From positions 1-11,196 of the forward strand of contig WGAP01000127.1 of NCBI GenBank assembly GCA_015494775.1: DNA of 11,196 nucleotides, written 5' to 3'. Below the pieces are notes generated by a model. It searched no databases, was not told the DNA's origin, and saw only the letters and a list, made by a program, of their open reading frames with translations. The DNA is from Flavobacteriales bacterium (GTDB taxonomy: Bacteria; Bacteroidota; Bacteroidia; Flavobacteriales; Flavobacteriaceae). Below are positions 1-5,809 of this stretch, piece by piece; position 1 is the stretch's first letter; each line of letters begins with the position of its first letter. The translations under genes and the position numbers were made by a program.

Positions 1-375
1 CACTGCTCACTACGTTCGCAGCACTCAGCCGCCGGCCTTTTTCCGCGCGATAAATCGCTTTTTCCGCGCGATTTATCGCGCGGATAGAATGGGACATTCC
101 GCCTTGGTTGAAACATCCGGGTTTATGTTTATTCCGCTACTGCAAACATTGTAGCGGAGCGAGACCGAAGGGCTCGCGGAGCAGCGGAGGGAAACAAGGC
201 GCGGTCTTGGCGCGGCCCTTGGAAGCCGCAGGTTCCCGAAGCCCGCAGCAGACCGAAGGGCTGATGCGGTAGCGGAGGCAGACCGCAGGGCTGCCGGAGC
301 CGCGAACGGAAACCGCAAAGCGGGTTCCGGGAGCCGTGAAGGAGACGCCGTAGGCGGCTCCGGAACGTAAAAAAA
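1..375 (-). repeat. GC-rich hairpin-array island (island A) downstream of asnS
   Basis: A non-coding, GC-rich stretch fills the space after the asnS stop codon. Read on the asnS strand it starts 11 nt after the stop with CATTTTTTT (A-run at 369-375 on plus), the same kind of boundary as elements B, C and D. It holds a series of short hairpins: 134-157 (CCGCTAC/GTAGCGG, 7 bp), 159-177, 221-236, 245-267, 277-295, 308-328 and 341-361. Five of these (159, 245, 277, 308, 341) share one internal A-G mismatch and a three-base loop. The stretch 84-131 is less GC-rich and contains a 6-bp stem AAACAT/ATGTTT (111-130). I do not see the GGGCGCC and CCGCT blocks of the other elements, so it may be a separate family. 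The 81-codon reading frame here is an artefact of base composition. The far boundary is not visible because the window begins inside the island. Confidence 0.6.
43..83. repeat. Perfect 16-bp inverted repeat with an alternative 9-bp hairpin
   Basis: CCGCGCGATAAATCGC (43-58) is the exact reverse complement of GCGATTTATCGCGCGG (68-83), with a 9-nt spacer. The right half can instead fold on itself as CCGCGCGAT (64-72) / ATCGCGCGG (75-83) with a TT loop. A 15-nt direct repeat CTTTTTCCGCGCGAT occurs at 37-51 and 58-72. It could be a terminator-like, replication-related or mobile-element structure; nothing here decides which. Confidence 0.6.
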
Positions 376-386
376 TGAATAATTAA

Positions 387-1823
387 CTAGAATTCCGCAC
401 TTTTGGGATAACGCGGATAGGGAATTACATCGCGAATATTGCCCATACCCGTAACAAACTGCACCATCCGCTCAAAACCCAAACCAAAACCGCTGTGAAA
501 AGCCGTTCCGTAGCGCCGCAAGTCCACATACCACCAAAGTTCCTCTTCGTTTATGCCCATGCTGCGCATTTTATCCAACAACACATCCAATCGTTCCTCC
601 CGTTGCGACCCGCCGATGATTTCGCCCACGCCGGGGAAAAGCACATCCATGGCGCGCACGGTTTTTCCGTCGGGATTTAGCCGCATATAAAAGGCCTTGA
701 TGTCGGCCGGATAATCGAACACGATAACCGGACTTTTGAAATGTTTTTCCACCAAATAACGTTCGTGTTCGGTTTGCAAATCCATACCCCACTTGGGCGG
801 AAATTGGAATTTGCCCTTTTTGGCCGGTTTGGATTTTTTCAGAATATCGATGGCTTCGGTGTAGGAAATACGCACAAATCGGTTGTCCAGCACAAATTGC
901 AGTTTTTCGCGTAGCGGCATATCGCTGCGCTTTTCTTTGGGCAAGCGTTTTTCCTCATCCGACAGCCGTTTTTCGAGCCAAGCCAAATCCTCGGCATTGG
1001 ATTGCATCACAAAACCGATGATGGATTTGACAAAATCCTCGGCCAAATCCATATCGCCGTCCAAGTCCAGGAAAGCCACTTCGGGTTCGATCATCCAAAA
1101 CTCGGCCAGGTGGCGCGTGGTGTTGGAATTTTCGGCACGGAAAGTGGGCCCGAAGGTATAAACTTTGCCCAAGGCCATGGCATAGGTTTCGGCCTCCAAT
1201 TGGCCGGAAACGGTCAGGTTTGTTTTTTTGCCGAAAAAGTCTTTGTGGTAATCGGGTTTTCCTTCTTCGTCCAAGGGAATGTTTTCGGGGTCCCAGGTGG
1301 TTACGCGAAACATTTGTCCCGCGCCTTCGGCATCGATTCCGGTGATAATGGGCGTGTTGACATACACGAAACCATTGCGCCGGAAATAATCGTGCACGGC
1401 AAAGGCCAAGGACGAACGCGTGCGCATAATGGCGCCGAACAGCGTGGTGCGCGGGCGCAGGTGGGCCTTTTCGCGCAGGAATTCCAAACTGTGTTTTTTG
1501 GGTTGAATGGGATAGGTTTCGGGGTCGGCTTCGCCCAGGATTTCCAATTTACTTACCTGCACTTCCACCGCTTGACCTTTGCCCAAACTTTCCACCAATT
1601 CGCCTTCGGCATACACGGCGGCGCCGGTGGAAATTTTTTTCAAAAACGCTTCGTCATAATCGGAAGGTTCGATAACCAATTGCAGGTTTTGAATGGTGGA
1701 ACCGTCGTTGATGACAATAAAACGGTCGTTACGGAAAGTTTTGACCCAACCGTAAACCCTTATGGGCACATTGCGGCGTTCGCTTTCCAAAATATGTTTG
1801 ATGTCTTGATGTTGCGGTGTCAT
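387..1823 (-). CDS. asnS: Asparaginyl-tRNA synthetase
   Basis: Cytoplasmic class II aminoacyl-tRNA synthetase that charges tRNA-Asn with asparagine using ATP. The 478-residue product is complete and close to the usual bacterial length (about 465-480). An N-terminal OB-fold anticodon-binding domain spans about residues 20-100 (IRVYGWVKTFRNDRFIVIND). The catalytic core follows. EGAGQMFRVTT (166-176) is typical of AsnRS and helps separate it from AspRS and LysRS. Motif 2 lies around 223-250 (FGPTFRAENSNTTRHLAEF, with Arg229), and motif 3 around 445-470 (GFGLGFERMVQFVTGMGNIR). The ATG at 1823 fits the family N terminus and lies 20 nt after a good -7 box (1844-1851). It is the last of three minus-strand genes but probably has its own promoter, placed at the end of the preceding gene. 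The TAG stop is followed 11 nt later by GC-rich island A. Confidence 0.97.
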   Translation of the reverse strand: MTPQHQDIKHILESERRNVPIRVYGWVKTFRNDRFIVINDGSTIQNLQLVIEPSDYDEAFLKKISTGAAVYAEGELVESLGKGQAVEVQVSKLEILGEADPETYPIQPKKHSLEFLREKAHLRPRTTLFGAIMRTRSSLAFAVHDYFRRNGFVYVNTPIITGIDAEGAGQMFRVTTWDPENIPLDEEGKPDYHKDFFGKKTNLTVSGQLEAETYAMALGKVYTFGPTFRAENSNTTRHLAEFWMIEPEVAFLDLDGDMDLAEDFVKSIIGFVMQSNAEDLAWLEKRLSDEEKRLPKEKRSDMPLREKLQFVLDNRFVRISYTEAIDILKKSKPAKKGKFQFPPKWGMDLQTEHERYLVEKHFKSPVIVFDYPADIKAFYMRLNPDGKTVRAMDVLFPGVGEIIGGSQREERLDVLLDKMRSMGINEEELWWYVDLRRYGTAFHSGFGLGFERMVQFVTGMGNIRDVIPYPRYPKSAEF

Positions 1824-1843
1824 TTACAGGAATTTGCTTCCCG

Positions 1844-1877
1844 CAAAGATAAAGATTTTGCAAGGATACGTATCAAA
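1844..1877 (-). promoter_or_regulatory. Predicted asnS promoter (Bacteroidota type)
   Basis: On the minus strand TATCTTTG (1844-1851) matches the Bacteroidota -7 consensus TAnnTTTG exactly and ends 20 nt before the asnS ATG. A TTTG at 1874-1877 could be the -33 element, although the 22-bp spacing is slightly long. The site abuts the 3' end of the preceding gene. Confidence 0.6.
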
Positions 1878-2519
1878 TTAAAGTGAATAGAGCAAACCAA
1901 AATGGATTCGGGAATACTTGGGCACAATATCCGCACCGGCATAAAAACCCCATTTGTGGTAGCACCGGCATTCCAGGGCGGCGTGTCCGTAAATAATGGA
2001 AACGAATCCGGGTGATTGACGTCCCTTTAATCCGGTAAGGCTGCGCCCGTGATAAACCAACCGGCCGTTTTTATAAATATCGTAAACATAAAACGAGTCC
2101 GACCAAAAAGCCATGCGGACCCCCACACGCAAATACAAAGGCGATTGTTTGCCCAAACGCGTTCGCATATAAACGGGCGTGCTGTTTTGGTAGGCCATAA
2201 AATGAACCACATGGAGAATATCATTGTGGCGGCGTTCGCCTTGAAAGCTGTAATAACTTCGACTCAATCCCACAACAAAATCAAATCCATCGTCGTGGAA
2301 TAATTGATATGCGGCGCCCATTTCCCAGCCGAAGCGTTTACCGGTATTTTGATTGTAGAAAGGCGCCGGATTGAACAAACCGATATTGCTTCCGGCATAA
2401 ATCAAAAGCCGGTCTTTAAGGTATCGGTCGAAAAAATTCGACTGTTTCAACGAATTGCTTTGGGCCCAAGTATGCAAGGAAAGAAAAAATAAAAAGCCGG
2501 TTAAATATAATTTCTTCAT
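1878..2519 (-). CDS. Predicted outer-membrane beta-barrel protein, uncharacterised
   Basis: A 213-residue protein with a clear Sec signal peptide (MKKLYLTGFLFFLSLHTWAQ, predicted cleavage after Gln20). The mature part alternates short polar and aromatic/hydrophobic stretches, for example LLIYAGSNIGLF, FGWEMGAAYQLF, FDFVVGLSRSYYSF, LYLRVGVRMAFW, WGFYAGADIVP and the terminal IHFGLLYSL. That pattern is typical of amphipathic strands of a small outer-membrane barrel. I do not recognise a named family, and substrate or role cannot be read from the sequence. The start follows the upstream gene by 15 nt, so the two are probably co-transcribed. A weak -7-like TAACATTG (2525-2532) overlaps the gap and could give an extra promoter. 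A secreted periplasmic protein of another fold is the main alternative. Confidence 0.75.
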   Translation of the reverse strand: MKKLYLTGFLFFLSLHTWAQSNSLKQSNFFDRYLKDRLLIYAGSNIGLFNPAPFYNQNTGKRFGWEMGAAYQLFHDDGFDFVVGLSRSYYSFQGERRHNDILHVVHFMAYQNSTPVYMRTRLGKQSPLYLRVGVRMAFWSDSFYVYDIYKNGRLVYHGRSLTGLKGRQSPGFVSIIYGHAALECRCYHKWGFYAGADIVPKYSRIHFGLLYSL

Positions 2520-2534
2520 AACGCCAATGTTAGA

Positions 2535-3014
2535 TTAATAATTATCGGGAACATTGATAAAAACACGTCCTTCGGTGATATGCACCGTATGACCTGACGA
2601 ATCGGCCAAATGGGCTTCGAAAACCGCATGAAATAATCCGGAAAGCGTGTCGTGTTCCAGGACTTCGATGTAGGTGTTTCCTTGGGGAATGGTGTAATAA
2701 TTATCGGAATGTTTGCCGAAATACTCACAATCGACATAGGGAACCGTATCACCGGGCCGGAAATCATAGTGCCCGACGCCGTGATAATTGACCGGATAAA
2801 AATGTAAAATGATGCTATCGCTGACGCCGATTTCCACCATGGCCAATGAATCCGGCCTTACTAACACATGCCAGGGAATAACGGGCGCTCCGTTGAACTT
2901 AAAAAAGGCGGAATCGGGTCCCAATTCATTGTAACTCCGGCATCGCGCGCCAAAGGTCATGAAGATGGTTATAACGAACCCTATGGCCAACAGAAAACGG
3001 TAGATTTTTTTCAT
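2535..3014 (-). CDS. Small exported or membrane-anchored protein of unknown function
   Basis: A 159-residue product from the ATG at 3014. I prefer this start over an in-frame ATG at 3059 because MKKIYRFLLAIGFVITIFMT gives a standard positive-then-hydrophobic export signal, whereas the longer form puts 15 polar residues in front of it. Cys25 follows the hydrophobic stretch, but the residue before it is Arg, so it is not a convincing lipobox. The rest looks like a small beta-rich domain (AFFKFNGAPVIPWHVL, IILHFYPVNYHGVGHYDF, YIEVLEHDTLSGLFHAVF, ITEGRVFINVPDNY). The closing pattern of strand, 'sGhtv.ITEGrvF' and strand recalls small Bacteroidota surface proteins such as the DUF6252 group, but that is a resemblance only. 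It lies 15 nt upstream of the barrel protein gene and probably shares its transcript. Confidence 0.65.
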   Translation of the reverse strand: MKKIYRFLLAIGFVITIFMTFGARCRSYNELGPDSAFFKFNGAPVIPWHVLVRPDSLAMVEIGVSDSIILHFYPVNYHGVGHYDFRPGDTVPYVDCEYFGKHSDNYYTIPQGNTYIEVLEHDTLSGLFHAVFEAHLADSSGHTVHITEGRVFINVPDNY

Positions 3015-3245
3015 GGGAAATAAATTTTCGGATTGACCCCGGAATTTTAATAGCATCAAGCAAAAATTATTCCAAATTTCTATCCGAAAAACCGGAAATC
3101 CGGCGATTTTGAAAGGGTTTTCGACCGGCTTTATTAAGGTGGAATATTTGATATGACAATAAATCTCCTACTGAAAATATTATAGTATATTAAATTTCAA
3201 GATGTTGATTAACTTTTGGCAAATCGTGCGGTTATGCAGAGAAAT
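3015..3245. other. AT-rich intergenic spacer with no gene seen
   Basis: This stretch between the small exported protein gene and element B contains stop codons in all frames and no RNA gene that I recognise. It should hold the promoter for the three minus-strand genes, but no clean TAnnTTTG is visible; the closest is AATTTTTG (3061-3068, minus). A plus-strand TAACTTTT (3210-3217) is one base off the -7 consensus and faces into element B. Confidence 0.4.
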
Positions 3246-3576
3246 GCGCCAGGGATGGGAGCGGTATGAGCCGAAGGCGGCGAGCAGGTTTTTCCGCCCT
3301 GCGGAGGCGACCGGCGGAAGCCCCACGCACGGGCGGGCGCGGGCGCGCGTGCCGCGCGCCCGCGCAAAAACCGCGAGCCGCCAAGGCGAATATAAGCGGA
3401 CAGCCCGGTGGCCGGCACGTGAGGAACGGCCGGCGTGAGCGTGCTCCGACATCGCGAAACGGCGGACGCGGCCCCGCCGCGGCGCCGAAGGCGCCGGCGA
3501 ATTGCCGTAGGCAAGTCGCGCGGGCATTCGCCCGCCGGCGGGGCCCCGAACGTGTGCGGCCAGGCGCCCAAAAAAA
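3246..3576 (-). repeat. Structured GC-rich repeat, element B, directly after dacB
   Basis: Read on the dacB strand, the element starts 5 nt after the stop as CATTTTTTT followed by GGGCGCC, and ends with ACCGCTCCCATCCCTGGCGC (3246-3265), which is identical in element C. GCGCC and GGCGC at the two ends can pair. Internal blocks shared with C are CCGGGCTGTCCGCT (3395-3408) and GGCTTCCGCCGGTCGCC (3306-3322). The second block is the loop (3300-3330) of a stem formed by 3287-3293/3366-3372 (7 bp) and 3294-3299/3331-3336 (6 bp). The insert 3337-3365 is a perfect 13-bp hairpin, so the whole is a three-way junction with no unpaired base at the joint. A second branched domain is closed by a 10-bp stem, 3470-3479/3536-3545, around three hairpins (3481-3495, 3502-3514, 3520-3535). 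No open reading frame here is credible. It could be a 3'-UTR RNA or a non-autonomous mobile repeat. Confidence 0.8.
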
Positions 3577-3581
3577 TGAAA

Positions 3582-5012
3582 TCAAAGCACGCTTATCATC
3601 CTGTTGAGCAATAATTGCATCTGCTTTTGTACATCTTTGCGCGGGGCCGAAAAATGATTGACCATCAAGGCAAAAGCGTAATAACGTCCCGAACGGCCGC
3701 GGAAAATACCCACATAATTTTGCACCTTGCTCACCGAACCGCTTTTGACCCACACTTGCGACTGGTAGTGCATGCCGTCCATAAAATGATTGGCATAGCC
3801 GTCTTCGCCGGCGTGCGGTAAAATGTCGCGCAAATAAGCCGTGCCGTGCAACTTGTTGAGCCGGTAAAAGAAGCGCGTAAATTCACGCGGCGCTATCAGG
3901 TTGTCGGGCGCCAAACCGCTGCCGTCTTCCAGGTCGATAAGCCGGAAACCCTTGCGCCGGAAGTAGGCATTGATGCTGTCTTTGTTCATATAACCGTCGG
4001 CGGGGGCACCCTTTTCGATCACCAAGCGGGCCAAACCTTCGCTGTACAGGTTGACGCTGTAATTCAAGGTTTGTTTGGCAATATCGATCAAGGGCTTGGA
4101 AACTTTGGACCAAATGAGTTTTTCGCCGGGATGCCGTTTGATGTGCGTTTCGATGCGTCCCACACCCACTACATCGATACCTTCCTGGCGAAAATAATCT
4201 TTGAGTTTATCGATAAAAAACTTGGGTGGATTGGGAATGGCCCCTTTGATGACAAACAAAGAATCGCCGGCCGGAATGGTGCCGAAAATATAACGCTCAT
4301 AGCACAAAGGGTCGCCGTAAACGTAGGCATTGTCGCCCGTGCCGGGCGGGGCCGTAAGCACCTTACTGTACAATTTGAGGTTGTATATTTCGGGTTCGGT
4401 ATGGTCCACTTCGGCCAATTTGCCCGTAACGGCATAATCTTTCAGGTAAATCTTGAAGGTATTGTCGCTGTAATTAAATCCCCAATATCCCGCACCATAG
4501 TAATTACCGATGTCTTCGAGGGGCCAACTTCCTGGCGCCGGATAAAAATCCCCGTTGACCTGAAAACAAATATTTCCCATCACCGTCCGGATGCCGAGTT
4601 CCTTGATTTTTTGGATGGTTTGGTCAATGATTTCCTTGGTGTTTTCGCCCATTAACGAGCTGCCGAAGGTAGGATCGCCGCCCGAACGTAAAATCAAATC
4701 GCCATAAAGCGTGTCGTGTTTGATTTGGCCGTGGTAGAGCAAATCCGTTTGGTAAAAATAATCTTCGCCGTAATCGTCCAAGGCCGAAAAAACATAGAGG
4801 GTTTTAAGCGTGGAAGCCGGCGCCATCAACACCGCGGAGTTATGGCCGGCAAGCGCTTTTCCGGTTTTCAGGTCGATAATATGATAACCCACAAGGGCGT
4901 TTTTCAAGGCCGGATGGTTACGGAAATTATACAACATCTTGGAAAGACGTTGGGCTTGGGTTCCCAAAGGAACCAGAAGGAAAAGCAGTAGGGCAAGTGT
5001 TTTGGTTTTCAT
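3582..5012 (-). CDS. dacB: D-alanyl-D-alanine carboxypeptidase/endopeptidase, PBP4 type (peptidase S13)
   Basis: Periplasmic penicillin-binding protein that trims the terminal D-Ala of peptidoglycan peptides and cuts D-Ala-mDAP cross-links. The 476-residue product has a signal peptide (MKTKTLALLLFLLVPLGTQA) and all three active-site motifs of the family: Ser67-x-x-Lys70 in APASTLKTL, Ser319-x-Asn321 in NYSVNLYSEG, and Lys423-Ser-Gly425 in VWVKSGSVSK. The last is the KTG-equivalent motif, with Ser in place of Thr. DGSGLAPDN (363-371) is another S13 hallmark. The long stretch between SxxK and SxN (about 71-318) is the extra domain typical of class C PBPs. Length matches the E. coli protein (477). 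The ATG lies 4 nt after the stop of the rhomboid gene, so the two are almost surely one transcript. Element B starts 5 nt after its TGA stop. Confidence 0.95.
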   Translation of the reverse strand: MKTKTLALLLFLLVPLGTQAQRLSKMLYNFRNHPALKNALVGYHIIDLKTGKALAGHNSAVLMAPASTLKTLYVFSALDDYGEDYFYQTDLLYHGQIKHDTLYGDLILRSGGDPTFGSSLMGENTKEIIDQTIQKIKELGIRTVMGNICFQVNGDFYPAPGSWPLEDIGNYYGAGYWGFNYSDNTFKIYLKDYAVTGKLAEVDHTEPEIYNLKLYSKVLTAPPGTGDNAYVYGDPLCYERYIFGTIPAGDSLFVIKGAIPNPPKFFIDKLKDYFRQEGIDVVGVGRIETHIKRHPGEKLIWSKVSKPLIDIAKQTLNYSVNLYSEGLARLVIEKGAPADGYMNKDSINAYFRRKGFRLIDLEDGSGLAPDNLIAPREFTRFFYRLNKLHGTAYLRDILPHAGEDGYANHFMDGMHYQSQVWVKSGSVSKVQNYVGIFRGRSGRYYAFALMVNHFSAPRKDVQKQMQLLLNRMISVL

Positions 5013-5016
5013 AGCA

Positions 5017-5664
5017 TTATATTTTTTTTGCGTAAGTCCAAAAAAATCCGCCGGCTATCACCAGCACCAACAGCAAACTTATCAAAGGGTGTGCCGAAAT
5101 AATACCCGGAAAAAACAAAGCGGCCGTTAGCATGCCCGCCGCTGCACCGCCAAAGTGTGCTTCGTGGCCGATGTTTCCCGTTTGCTTTTGCATGCCGTAG
5201 GTGGTGTAAAGCAAATATCCGATGCCGTAAACAATCGACGGAATGGGAACCGGAATGGGAATAATAAATATTTTCATCGCCGGATTAATCAGAATGGAAG
5301 CAAACAAAATTCCGTTTACCGCCCCCGAATTGCCCACGGCCGAATACCAATCGTGGTTTTTGTGGAAAAAATATGCCAACATATTTCCGCCCGCCAAGGA
5401 CACCAAGTAAATGGTCAGGGCACCAACCGTGCCGAAATATCCTTCCACCACCGGCAGAAAAAAGTATAACGTAATCATATTGGCCGCCAAATGTCCCCAA
5501 CCCGCATGCAGAAAAGCGCCCGTAATCAGCCGGTAATATTCGCCGCGTTTGACCGCGCCGACATTGAATTTGTATTTTTCAAAAAAACCGTAATCGTTTA
5601 AACCTTTGTAGGTTACCAAAATATTTATAACAATCAACAATATGGTCAAGGTCGAATGCTGCAT
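5017..5664 (-). CDS. Rhomboid-family intramembrane serine protease
   Basis: A 215-residue polytopic membrane protein with the rhomboid signature. FLHAGWGHLAANM (51-63) is the conserved H-x4-H-x3-N motif (His53, His58, Asn62). GNSG (111-114) carries the catalytic Ser113, and HEAHFGGAAAG (167-177) carries the catalytic His170, so the dyad is intact. About six hydrophobic segments can be seen: 5-18, 63-72, 80-100, 108-128, 132-155 and 172-190. A further hydrophobic stretch follows (193-210), then the basic tail YAKKI. The protein would cleave transmembrane segments of other proteins within the inner membrane; its substrate cannot be inferred here. It is the first gene of a two-gene operon with dacB and is divergent from uvrA. 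A functional link with the carboxypeptidase is possible but not shown. Confidence 0.93.
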   Translation of the reverse strand: MQHSTLTILLIVINILVTYKGLNDYGFFEKYKFNVGAVKRGEYYRLITGAFLHAGWGHLAANMITLYFFLPVVEGYFGTVGALTIYLVSLAGGNMLAYFFHKNHDWYSAVGNSGAVNGILFASILINPAMKIFIIPIPVPIPSIVYGIGYLLYTTYGMQKQTGNIGHEAHFGGAAAGMLTAALFFPGIISAHPLISLLLVLVIAGGFFWTYAKKI

Positions 5665-5694
5665 ATACGCAAAAATTTTTTTGTTTTTAGCATA

Positions 5695-5702
5695 GAAAGT
5701 TA
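5695..5702 (-). promoter_or_regulatory. Possible promoter for rhomboid-dacB operon
   Basis: The minus strand reads TAACTTTC here, one base from TAnnTTTG, 30 nt before the rhomboid ATG. No clear -33 element was found. It is the best candidate in the 145-nt divergent gap shared with uvrA. Confidence 0.35.
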
Positions 5703-5780
5703 GACCAATTTATCAATTAAAAAAATGACCGTTATAATCCGTTAGCATTTCGATTCCATAAGATATTGCTTTCATATAAC

Positions 5781-5788
5781 TAACTTTG
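5781..5788 (+). promoter_or_regulatory. Predicted uvrA promoter -7 element
   Basis: TAACTTTG matches the Bacteroidota -7 consensus exactly, 21 nt before the uvrA ATG, and predicts a leader of about 15 nt. No convincing TTTG -33 element lies at the expected distance. I saw no palindromic SOS-type operator in the gap. Confidence 0.6.
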
Positions 5789-5809
5789 CATTCGGTTGAA
5801 TAATCCGTT

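Noticed and set aside
73..318. 81-codon minus-strand frame in island A
   Set aside because: It is a low-complexity Ala/Arg/Ser translation of the hairpin array, without supporting promoter or domain.
1..375. CRISPR array in the hairpin-rich island
   Set aside because: The units are short palindromes of unequal spacing with different arms, not identical repeats with unique spacers.
1002..1886. 294-codon plus-strand frame opposite asnS
   Set aside because: It is the antisense shadow of a clear asnS gene, with no recognisable motif.
3180..3753. Several overlapping open reading frames on both strands through element B
   Set aside because: They arise from GC-rich sequence with few stops, consist mainly of Arg/Ala/Pro/Gly, have no family-like motif, and conflict with the structured-repeat reading and with dacB.
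3846..4655. 269-codon plus-strand frame opposite dacB
   Set aside because: It is the antisense shadow of dacB, whose catalytic motifs are all intact.
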